Assembly (NCBI GenBank): GCA_023481025.1
Contig: JAMCWV010000073.1
Coordinates: 1-5,414, forward strand
Length of the DNA: 5,414 nt
Source of the DNA: Gammaproteobacteria bacterium
Lineage (GTDB): Bacteria; Pseudomonadota; Gammaproteobacteria; Enterobacterales; Alteromonadaceae
Direction: 5' to 3'
Each line of letters begins with the position of its first letter. The stretch's first letter is position 1. Below the pieces are notes generated by a model. The model made no database searches and was not told the DNA's origin. It saw only the letters and a program-made list of their open reading frames with translations. The position numbers and the translations under genes were made by a program. Shown here piece by piece: positions 1-5,414 of this stretch.

Positions 1-830
1 TGAGTTTAGTCATCCCCACTCGGGACGCGATGGAAATAACACGGACCTGTATTCAAAGTATTTTGGAGCGCACAAGTTATCCGAACTATGAGATTCTTCT
101 TGTTGATAATCAGAGCCGCCGCTCGGACACTCTCACTTGGTTCCGAATCCTTGAACGGAACCCACGCGTGCGCATTATTCGTTATGATGAAGCATTCAAC
201 TACTCAGCGATCAACAACTACGCAGTCTCGAAAGCTCAGGGTGAGATCATCGCCTTAGTCAATAATGACACCGAAGTGATTAATCGCGACTGGTTAACCA
301 ACATGGTTCGTCATGCTGTGCGGCCAAATATTGGCTGCGTCGGCGCCAAACTCTATTTCTTTGACAACACGGTTCAACATGCCGGCGTGGTGCTCGGTAT
401 TTGGGGTCTTGCAGGCCATAGCCACAAACACTATCACCGCAGTGAGCCTGGTCATCAGCAGCGTTTGAAGACCACGCAGAATTTAAGTGCTGTCACCGCT
501 GCCTGTTTAGTGGTTCGGCGTGAGATATTTGAAAAGGTCGGCGGCCTCGAAGAAGATCTCCGGGTCGCGTTTAACGATGTCGATTTTTGCTTGAAAGTAC
601 AATCTGAAGGTTATCGCAACCTCTTCACACCCGACGCAGAACTCTACCACTATGAGTCGAAAACGCGGGGCAAAGAAGACACCCCCGAGAAAAAGGCGCG
701 TGAGCTACGAGAGATTCGTTATATGCGGCAAAAATGGGCTGGAGTTATCGCCGCCGATCCTTGCTACAACCCCAATCTAACGCGTATGCGCGAGGATTTT
801 AGTCTCGACATCGACGAGATGATTCCTTAA
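1..830 (+). CDS. Family 2 glycosyltransferase, C-terminal part (5' end outside window)
   Basis: This is the C-terminal 275 residues of a GT-A fold glycosyltransferase of family GT2, which would transfer a sugar from a nucleotide-sugar to a surface glycan, probably at the cytoplasmic face of the inner membrane. Reading is open from base 3. The first visible residues, SLVIPTRD, are the first beta strand of the GT2 fold, so the ATG at base 30 is internal and not the true start. Counting from the first visible residue, the nucleotide-binding VDNQS is at 34-38, the metal-binding acidic motif NNDTE at 87-91, and the acceptor-side acidic motif NDVDFCLKV at 191-199. The YHYESKTRG segment at 215-223 is typical of O-antigen-type GT2 enzymes. 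No membrane segment is visible. Many relatives carry further domains upstream, so the full protein may be much larger. It converges on the minus-strand operon. Donor sugar and linkage are unknown. Family call is secure; role in surface polysaccharide is inferred. Confidence 0.93.
   Translation, partial: SLVIPTRDAMEITRTCIQSILERTSYPNYEILLVDNQSRRSDTLTWFRILERNPRVRIIRYDEAFNYSAINNYAVSKAQGEIIALVNNDTEVINRDWLTNMVRHAVRPNIGCVGAKLYFFDNTVQHAGVVLGIWGLAGHSHKHYHRSEPGHQQRLKTTQNLSAVTAACLVVRREIFEKVGGLEEDLRVAFNDVDFCLKVQSEGYRNLFTPDAELYHYESKTRGKEDTPEKKARELREIRYMRQKWAGVIAADPCYNPNLTRMREDFSLDIDEMIP
827..830. other. Shared palindromic stop TTAA of convergent genes
   Basis: The plus-strand GT2 ends with TAA at 828-830 and the minus-strand SGNH gene ends with TAA at 829-827. 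The palindrome TTAA thus supplies both stops and the genes overlap by 4 bases. No intergenic DNA is available for a terminator, so each transcript probably runs into the antisense of the other gene. Confidence 0.9.
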
Positions 831-2194
831 CCAGACAAACAGGCAAAGAGCACCTGCGCCGCATTGGCAACAGATTTTGGTGCTTGCTCCGGTAGTGCCT
901 GCACTTGTGCAGCTGCCGCAGCGATGCAATCGTCGCTCTGTGTAGAAGGTTTCGCTGCCAGTTTATGAGCAATGGTGGCACGCAGGTCGTAATCGATAGT
1001 TGGCGGCACCACGACAAAACGACCGTTGGTTTGCGCGACCAAGTAATCCGGCTGCAATGCATGCAGCATTGCCGGATCAATATTGCCGGCGGTGTGAATC
1101 AGCGTTACCTGCGAAAAAACCCGCGTCAAGTAAGCCAACATGGAATACGCCGAAGACGAGCCAAAAACGAGGCAATGCCCGCTTACCAAGGCTTTCTGAT
1201 GCCAAAAGACTTGCGTTCGCCCAAAATTGTCTAAGCCATTGTCATAGACCACCCGCTTCAGATAACGGTTCCCTTTCAAAAAGGCTTCGCTATGTTTCTC
1301 CGGCGGATACACTTTATTGCCTAAATCGCCATCCACTTCACGTTCACTGTAGCGATCGCTGGCGAACAGCTTCTTTACCGCACTGTAGTCAACACCGAGC
1401 TGTTGGCATACAGCCACGGTGGCTAACATCGCACCATAGTGAGTCCAGTGCGTGTCTTTCATCCGAAACGTCGGTCGCTGTGTCGCCGCCGCAAGTAGCG
1501 ACTCTGGATACACCAGAGGAAAGCTGTCAGGCGCGAGCGCCTGCAACTGCTCAACCACAGTGACGTCGCTGCGTGGGTGCGGATGAAACTGCCGGTAGAC
1601 CGCTTCTTTGGCTGGCGCGACTAACAGTGCATAAGGTGTCGAATTGCTCGCTGCTAGCTGAGTAAAGCCTTGCATGTAGCGCAGCCAATCGGATTGCTGA
1701 TACTCGTCCAGCAAGAGTTCGCCGGTGTGTTGGGCCACGCTTTTATTCGTATCATTGTCGAGGAACAACCAACCTTGCGCACCGTGGATAATGGCAAACG
1801 GCCCCTGTACTTGGTAGCGGGTAAGTTCGATACGCTCTCGACCCAGCTGAATACCGACGGCAAATTCGCCTTGGTTAATCTTCACTTGGTGCTTGAAACC
1901 ACAACGGCAAAAGCCCGCATCAACCTGAAACGCCTTGATCACATCCGGCCGGTCATGGGTGAGAGGGAAAAATTCTAATACTTCGCCTTGTTGGACATAG
2001 ATCTCGACCGTTTGCATCTGCTCCACATTATGCAGCAACAGCCAACCATGGATGGTTAAACCTTCCTCACCCAACTCCACCGCGGTGACGTTACGACCAT
2101 CTTCTGGAAAATCCAGACACCAGCGCTGAATGCTGGCGCTTAATTCGGGAACCGCACGAAAATTAACATTCGTTTTAGTCAGAGAGTACGACAC
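827..2194 (-). CDS. SGNH/AlgX-AlgJ-like O-acyltransferase or esterase with N-terminal beta-rich domain
   Basis: Predicted 455-residue protein that probably acetylates or deacylates a polysaccharide. Residues about 40-130 look like a small beta-sandwich (GWLLL, RPDV, CGFKHQV, GIQL). Residues about 137-413 match the SGNH-like domain of AlgX/AlgJ: GWLFL at 141-145, a P-A-K block at 194-196, the Asp/His pair D247-T-H249-W, and FGSSSAYSM at 344-352, where Ser347 is the probable nucleophile by analogy with the G-x-S of this family. In AlgX an Asp, a His and a Ser form the catalytic triad, and the order and spacing here fit. Residues 414-455 are an Ala-rich tail. The start is GTG at 2194, chosen for the AGGTGA ribosome binding site 6 nt upstream. 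No signal peptide or membrane segment is visible, unlike periplasmic AlgX or membrane-anchored AlgJ, so the protein may be cytoplasmic. No MBOAT acyl-donor partner is in the window. It is probably translationally coupled to the upstream glycosyltransferase. Family call is strong; the reaction is inferred. Confidence 0.88.
   Translation of the reverse strand: MSYSLTKTNVNFRAVPELSASIQRWCLDFPEDGRNVTAVELGEEGLTIHGWLLLHNVEQMQTVEIYVQQGEVLEFFPLTHDRPDVIKAFQVDAGFCRCGFKHQVKINQGEFAVGIQLGRERIELTRYQVQGPFAIIHGAQGWLFLDNDTNKSVAQHTGELLLDEYQQSDWLRYMQGFTQLAASNSTPYALLVAPAKEAVYRQFHPHPRSDVTVVEQLQALAPDSFPLVYPESLLAAATQRPTFRMKDTHWTHYGAMLATVAVCQQLGVDYSAVKKLFASDRYSEREVDGDLGNKVYPPEKHSEAFLKGNRYLKRVVYDNGLDNFGRTQVFWHQKALVSGHCLVFGSSSAYSMLAYLTRVFSQVTLIHTAGNIDPAMLHALQPDYLVAQTNGRFVVVPPTIDYDLRATIAHKLAAKPSTQSDDCIAAAAAQVQALPEQAPKSVANAAQVLFACLSG
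1046..1077. other. Imperfect inverted repeat inside the SGNH gene
   Basis: ATCCGG and CAATGC (1046-1051 and 1055-1060, split by a 3-base CTG bulge) pair with GCATTG and CCGGAT (1066-1077) around a 5-base loop ATGCA, giving 12 base pairs. It lies within codons for DPAMLHALQPD of the SGNH protein. Neither strand has a T-run after it, so it is not an intrinsic terminator. A function is not shown, and it may be a by-product of codon choice. Confidence 0.45.
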
Positions 2195-2200
2195 TAAGGA

Positions 2201-2206
2201 TCACCT
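2201..2206 (-). promoter_or_regulatory. Ribosome binding site for the SGNH gene, built from the upstream gene's last codons
   Basis: On the minus strand the last sense codon of the fusion glycosyltransferase (AGG) and its stop (TGA) together spell AGGTGA, a good match to the Shine-Dalgarno consensus. Six bases (TCCTTA) separate it from the GTG start at 2194. This spacing supports GTG as the true start. Ribosomes ending on the glycosyltransferase finish on top of this site, which favours translational coupling of the two proteins. Confidence 0.75.
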
Positions 2207-5197
2207 GGATATTAATCGAGATATGAATTCGTTTACTTGTTCAGCAATCTGCTCGGCACGATACTGCGACGCATGTTGACGCGCTGCACGTGCAAAAAGG
2301 AGGTAGAATTCTGCCTGTAAACATTGGCGAATACCAGCGGCAACCGCTCGATAATCGCCGAAATCCACGCGAATCCCTACGTCTTCGCTGACTAAATCAA
2401 TCAAAGCACCATGGCTGTAGCAGACTACCGGACGCCCAGCAGCCATCGCTTCTAGTAGGCTGCGACCGAAGCTCTCGGCAAAGTGCGACATGTTCACGAC
2501 CACATCAAGCTCGGCCATAATGGCTTGGCTGCGCTGCACGTAACCGGTGACTTTCAAATTGGCTGGGAGTGTGCTGTGCTGCTTCCATTGCTGGAGACAA
2601 TCCTTGAGATCATCCGAGTGCGGTCCCACCAACCAACATTCGATATCGTCAGCTGCCAATTCTTGTGCCAGCGCCACGAAGTCGGCAATACCTTTCTTCG
2701 CCAAGTTGCTGCTGAGCATGCCGACGCGTATCGGTTTGCCTTGCTGGCGCTTACGTTCCGGGTTACTCAGCGGAATATTGAACCAATGCGGCGCGATCAC
2801 ATTGGGAATAACAATCGTCCGTTCAGGTACTGCTAAATAAGTGGCCACCGCATTCGAATTGGCAATAAAGCGATCAGATGTGGTTCGAATATGCTCAGCA
2901 ATTTCCGCTGCAGAAGCGCCAAGAAGCGCACACAGGGCACTATCGTTGGCGGGTAACTCGCGCACATGCATAACATTCGCAAGACCTCGCGCTTGTGCTG
3001 CAAGTAACGGTTGCCAGAGCGTCAAGGTATTGACATAAACCAGTTTTGGCGTGACTTGCTGATAGAGTTGGTGAAACGCCGCTACCCCTTGTCGCACCAG
3101 CGTGTGGCTCAGACGTTGCTGAGCATGCCACCATTGAAACGGGAAAATGACTACTTGCTGGCAGAGTGCGGCCACGGCATTCACATAGTCTGGCGAACTT
3201 GCATTGGGTAATGCCACTGTGACTTGCCAGCGGTCACGCAGCATCGCTAACATATCCAGTAAGCTGCGCTCGGCACCAAACTGCTGGGCAGATACTAAAT
3301 GCCCCACCACGACGAGTTCTGTGGGTGCTAATTGTTGGTGAATACAATACTGCACGTTGCGCGCAAGCTGCGCAGCAATCAACTCGGCTTCGCGGCAATA
3401 CTGCGGCCCCGGATTTCGCCCTTCTTCTCGGCCGTGCAGCAGATAATGCGAAGCACCATCCATACCACTTGCAACGACATCAGGGTATTGAGTGCAGTAC
3501 CACGCCTCATCAAACCACGGGTTTTGCTCCAGCTCAGCGACTTGCAGCGGCAAACAGATTTCAGGGCGATTCCGGCACATGCTCGCCGGTGCCGGGAAAG
3601 GTCGATCCTGTTCTGGATCTGCAGGCAGATATAAGCGCTCACCACTTCGGTGCCAAGCCCAAGCCGCCTCTATATAGTCTTTCCGCAGGCCATAAAACTG
3701 GCTACGCAAATGTGTTTCCGAGTGCTGTGTCAAAGAATCTGCAGACTGACGACCGATCGCGAGCACCACGCCGGGATCAACTTCAATAATAGCAGCCTTG
3801 CCATAGACGGCCTGTAAGCGATAGTAATACTCGGTGTCGGCGTTACATGAAACCAAATCCCAATAGCCCATATCATTGAGAACTTGGCGCCGACACAAAA
3901 GGGACGACACATTACGGTAGATCCAGGTTTCTTCACAGCGCCAGCGTCCGTAGGTGAGATCGTCGCTCGCCCTGACCCAATGCGAAACAGTTGCCATGGC
4001 GTCAGAATTTCCCTGTAGCGCACGAACTTGTCGCTCAATTTTCTCAGGGTGCGACCAATCATCCGCATCATGGGTGGTGAAATAAGCACCGCGACTGTGC
4101 TGCAAACCTCGATTGCGAGCTGCATAAGCACCACGATTGAGCTGCTGTTGAAATAAGCGGATACGACGGTCACGCTGCTGCCATTGCTGAACGACCGCAA
4201 CAGTGCCATCGGTCGATGCATCGTCAACGACGATTATTTCCAGCGCCGGCCAAGTTTGCGCAGATAAACTCCGTAACGCCGTCGCAATTGTTGCCTCGGC
4301 ATTAAAACAAGGAATGATCACGGAAACCAATTGTCGACGGTGCCAGCGGCTGCGTAGCTTTCTCGGCACAATGCGAGCCAAAAATGGTATCGCCACCTGC
4401 GCCTGTAACCGATCCAACAACGAGGTTGGCTCACTCACTTGGTCTAAACTTAGTGTCGTTCCCAGAGGCATAGCGGCAACCGGTAACTGCTGTGAAAAGA
4501 GACTCACCGCCAATTGGTAGTCATGCTGAAATACTGACTGATAAAAATGTCCCGTGGGCGCATGGAACTGCCGCCAAATCGGGCACTCAAGCAATCGTGC
4601 GACGAGCGTATTTGTCTTACCCTGCGCTTGCCGAGAACATTGCCATAACGCCGAAAAGCGTAATAACCATACACCGGGGTGTCGCATTAATGCGGCAAAG
4701 CGCGCGAGCGTAGCCAATTCGTCGTCCTGCAACCAAGTGGTGAAGTCGATAACCTCTGCCGCATACTCAGAGCCAAAGCTGCCGTACCAGCGCGCAAGCA
4801 CCCAGCCGGCACAAACACGACGCAAGGACTGAATGCCGTTATCAGACGCTAAGGCCCACTCGTCTTGAAGTTGTTGCAAGATATCTTGCAGGCTGTTGTT
4901 ATCGGTCTTGACGGCCCCGCCGACAGGCAGCAATTCAGGCTTTGTTGCGGTCGGTGACTGTGCCGGCAATTGCCACAATAAGGGCTCTAATAGCAATGCA
5001 GGAACGGCGCAAGGGAGACGACTTTCGCCAAAACCATGAGTTATAAAATGCTGCCAAGGCTCGACCTCGGCAGCTGCAACATCGGGATAGGTGGCTAAAT
5101 ACCAGTCCGCATCAAAGACGGCGGCAAACCACTGTTCTAGTTCTTTAGGGCTCAACGAATAGCGCTCGCAAATCAGTAGCGGGTTCGGTGTTTCCAT
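2201..5197 (-). CDS. Bifunctional GT2-GT4 fusion glycosyltransferase with two YPDV modules
   Basis: A 998-residue enzyme likely to add two sugars during surface glycan assembly. In order: a YPDV module (28-62); a Trp-rich, probably helical region of unknown role (65-285); a GT2 domain (about 290-515) with VSVIIPCFNA at 291-300, VDDAS at 324-328, the metal-binding HDADD at 376-380 and ADTEYYYR at 453-460; a second YPDV module (562-596); and a GT4-type GT-B domain (about 627-998) with the N-terminal FGAERSLLDML (640-650), KKG at 834-836, and the donor-binding E-x7-E pair Glu908 and Glu916 in HFAESFGRSLLEAMAAG. Both catalytic domains keep their key residues, so both look active. No membrane segment is evident. 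The ATG at 5197 is the first start after an in-frame TAA 9 nt upstream. It has no clear ribosome binding site and lies within the preceding gene, so translation may depend on coupling; TTG at 5155 is an alternative. Stop TGA lies 6 nt before the SGNH gene. Domain calls are secure; substrates are unknown. Confidence 0.94.
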   Translation of the reverse strand: METPNPLLICERYSLSPKELEQWFAAVFDADWYLATYPDVAAAEVEPWQHFITHGFGESRLPCAVPALLLEPLLWQLPAQSPTATKPELLPVGGAVKTDNNSLQDILQQLQDEWALASDNGIQSLRRVCAGWVLARWYGSFGSEYAAEVIDFTTWLQDDELATLARFAALMRHPGVWLLRFSALWQCSRQAQGKTNTLVARLLECPIWRQFHAPTGHFYQSVFQHDYQLAVSLFSQQLPVAAMPLGTTLSLDQVSEPTSLLDRLQAQVAIPFLARIVPRKLRSRWHRRQLVSVIIPCFNAEATIATALRSLSAQTWPALEIIVVDDASTDGTVAVVQQWQQRDRRIRLFQQQLNRGAYAARNRGLQHSRGAYFTTHDADDWSHPEKIERQVRALQGNSDAMATVSHWVRASDDLTYGRWRCEETWIYRNVSSLLCRRQVLNDMGYWDLVSCNADTEYYYRLQAVYGKAAIIEVDPGVVLAIGRQSADSLTQHSETHLRSQFYGLRKDYIEAAWAWHRSGERLYLPADPEQDRPFPAPASMCRNRPEICLPLQVAELEQNPWFDEAWYCTQYPDVVASGMDGASHYLLHGREEGRNPGPQYCREAELIAAQLARNVQYCIHQQLAPTELVVVGHLVSAQQFGAERSLLDMLAMLRDRWQVTVALPNASSPDYVNAVAALCQQVVIFPFQWWHAQQRLSHTLVRQGVAAFHQLYQQVTPKLVYVNTLTLWQPLLAAQARGLANVMHVRELPANDSALCALLGASAAEIAEHIRTTSDRFIANSNAVATYLAVPERTIVIPNVIAPHWFNIPLSNPERKRQQGKPIRVGMLSSNLAKKGIADFVALAQELAADDIECWLVGPHSDDLKDCLQQWKQHSTLPANLKVTGYVQRSQAIMAELDVVVNMSHFAESFGRSLLEAMAAGRPVVCYSHGALIDLVSEDVGIRVDFGDYRAVAAGIRQCLQAEFYLLFARAARQHASQYRAEQIAEQVNEFISRLISR
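3410..3514 (-). repeat. YPDV module, copy 2 (protein-level repeat)
   Basis: Encodes residues 562-596 of the fusion glycosyltransferase and bridges the GT2 and GT4 domains. It is closer than copy 1 to the common form, with HYLLHGREEGRNP at its end. It aligns with copy 1 over all 35 positions without a gap, including F, D, WY, YPDV, H, HG, E, R and P. Its place in the linker suggests a spacer, docking or glycan-contact role (inference). Confidence 0.8.
5012..5116 (-). repeat. YPDV module, copy 1 (protein-level repeat)
   Basis: Encodes residues 28-62 of the fusion glycosyltransferase, following the pattern F-D-x-x-W-Y-x3-Y-P-D-V ... H-x3-H-G-x2-E-x-R-x-P. It is 35 residues long, the same as copy 2, with 15 identical positions and no gap between them. 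Similar short modules occur in other large bacterial polysaccharide glycosyltransferases and some surface proteins; I know of no firm function. Here it sits at the extreme N-terminus, before the Trp-rich region. Confidence 0.8.
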
Positions 5198-5414
5198 CGT
5201 GAATTAACACATCGACCGACCCAATCCTTTCAAATTGCGGCAACGCATCCAGTGGCGCTTGTACATGCTTGCGGCTGACCACCAGCACGGTTTCTACCGC
5301 CACCGGATCACCAAACACGACAGGAAGGACTTGCTCTTGATAGACCGCTTGGCAAAATGCATCGGTCGGCTCCGCTGACTCAGATCCAAAACTAGGCCAA
5401 TGAAATACACCAAC
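5145..5414 (-). CDS. C-terminal end of an unidentified protein (5' end outside window)
   Basis: The last 89 codons of a gene that enters from the right edge and stops at TAA (5147-5145). It is the only one of the six frames that stays open across 5198-5414; the others contain stops. The translation looks like real protein, with a beta-strand-like stretch TVLVVSRKHV followed by PQFERIGSVDVLIHDG, and ends in RALFVEP. I do not recognise the family. Its position directly ahead of the fusion glycosyltransferase, on the same strand and overlapping it by 53 nt, makes it very likely part of the same operon and so probably involved in surface polysaccharide synthesis. The overlap is longer than usual, but the reading continues cleanly through it. 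That it is a gene is fairly sure; its function is open. Confidence 0.72.
   Translation of the reverse strand, partial: VGVFHWPSFGSESAEPTDAFCQAVYQEQVLPVVFGDPVAVETVLVVSRKHVQAPLDALPQFERIGSVDVLIHDGNTEPATDLRALFVEP

Noticed and set aside
30..32. ATG as start of the plus-strand glycosyltransferase
   Set aside because: The residues before it (SLVIPTRDA) are the first strand of the GT2 fold and the frame is open to the window edge, so the true start is upstream.
803..819. Inverted repeat TCTCG / CGAGA near the convergent junction as a possible terminator
   Set aside because: Only 5 base pairs with a 7-base loop, inside the glycosyltransferase coding region and without a T-run.
1000..1563. Plus-strand open frame of 187 codons opposite the SGNH gene
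   Set aside because: It lies wholly antisense to a gene with clear catalytic motifs, its translation is Arg/Ser/Pro-rich without domain signals, and it has no ribosome binding site that I can see.
2298..2304. Perfect Shine-Dalgarno-like AGGAGGT on the plus strand
   Set aside because: It is antisense to the end of the GT4 domain (codons for FYLLFA) and is followed only by a short open frame with no ATG or GTG start at suitable spacing.
3325..3789. Plus-strand open frame of 154 codons opposite the fusion glycosyltransferase
   Set aside because: It is antisense to the GT2 domain end and second YPDV module; its translation shows no recognisable motif.
3730..4227. Minus-strand open frame of 165 codons inside the GT2 domain
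   Set aside because: It is an alternative frame of the same strand as the glycosyltransferase, whose own frame holds all GT2 motifs here.
1..5414. CRISPR arrays, tRNA/rRNA genes, insertion sequences, defence or toxin systems
   Set aside because: The window is filled by four polysaccharide-type coding regions; no direct-repeat arrays, terminal inverted repeats, transposase motifs or structured RNA signals were seen.

Overview
The window is a compact stretch of a bacterial cell-surface polysaccharide locus (O-antigen, capsule or exopolysaccharide). It is almost entirely coding. A Gram-negative, probably gammaproteobacterial, host is suggested by mid-range base composition, the style of the glycosyltransferases and an AlgX/AlgJ-type SGNH protein. 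That placement is an impression from family resemblance; the window has no rRNA or other taxonomic marker.

Layout. The left end (1-830, plus strand) is the C-terminal 275 residues of a family-2 glycosyltransferase whose start lies outside the window. Tail-to-tail with it is a leftward (minus-strand) operon running from beyond the right edge down to 827. In transcription order it holds: an unidentified gene of which only the last 89 codons are visible (5414-5145); a 998-residue fusion glycosyltransferase (5197-2201) with a GT2 domain, a GT4-type domain and two copies of a short FD..WY...YPDV module; and a 455-residue protein (2194-827) with an N-terminal beta-rich domain followed by an SGNH/AlgX-like acyltransferase or esterase domain. 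The first two minus-strand genes overlap by 53 nt. The second and third are 6 nt apart in the same frame, and the stop codon of the second is part of the ribosome binding site of the third. The convergent genes share a TTAA that supplies both stop codons, so there is no intergenic space anywhere in the window.

Likely joint role (inference): the fusion enzyme could add two sugars to a growing glycan, the SGNH protein could add or remove an acyl group (often acetyl) on the same glycan, and the plus-strand GT2 could add another sugar. Sugar donors, linkages and the glycan itself cannot be read from sequence. No RNA gene, insertion sequence, CRISPR array, promoter or convincing terminator was found. 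The points most worth a second look are the in-frame TGA joining the fusion glycosyltransferase to the SGNH gene, the shared TTAA stop, the paired YPDV modules, and the lack of a signal peptide on an AlgX-like protein.
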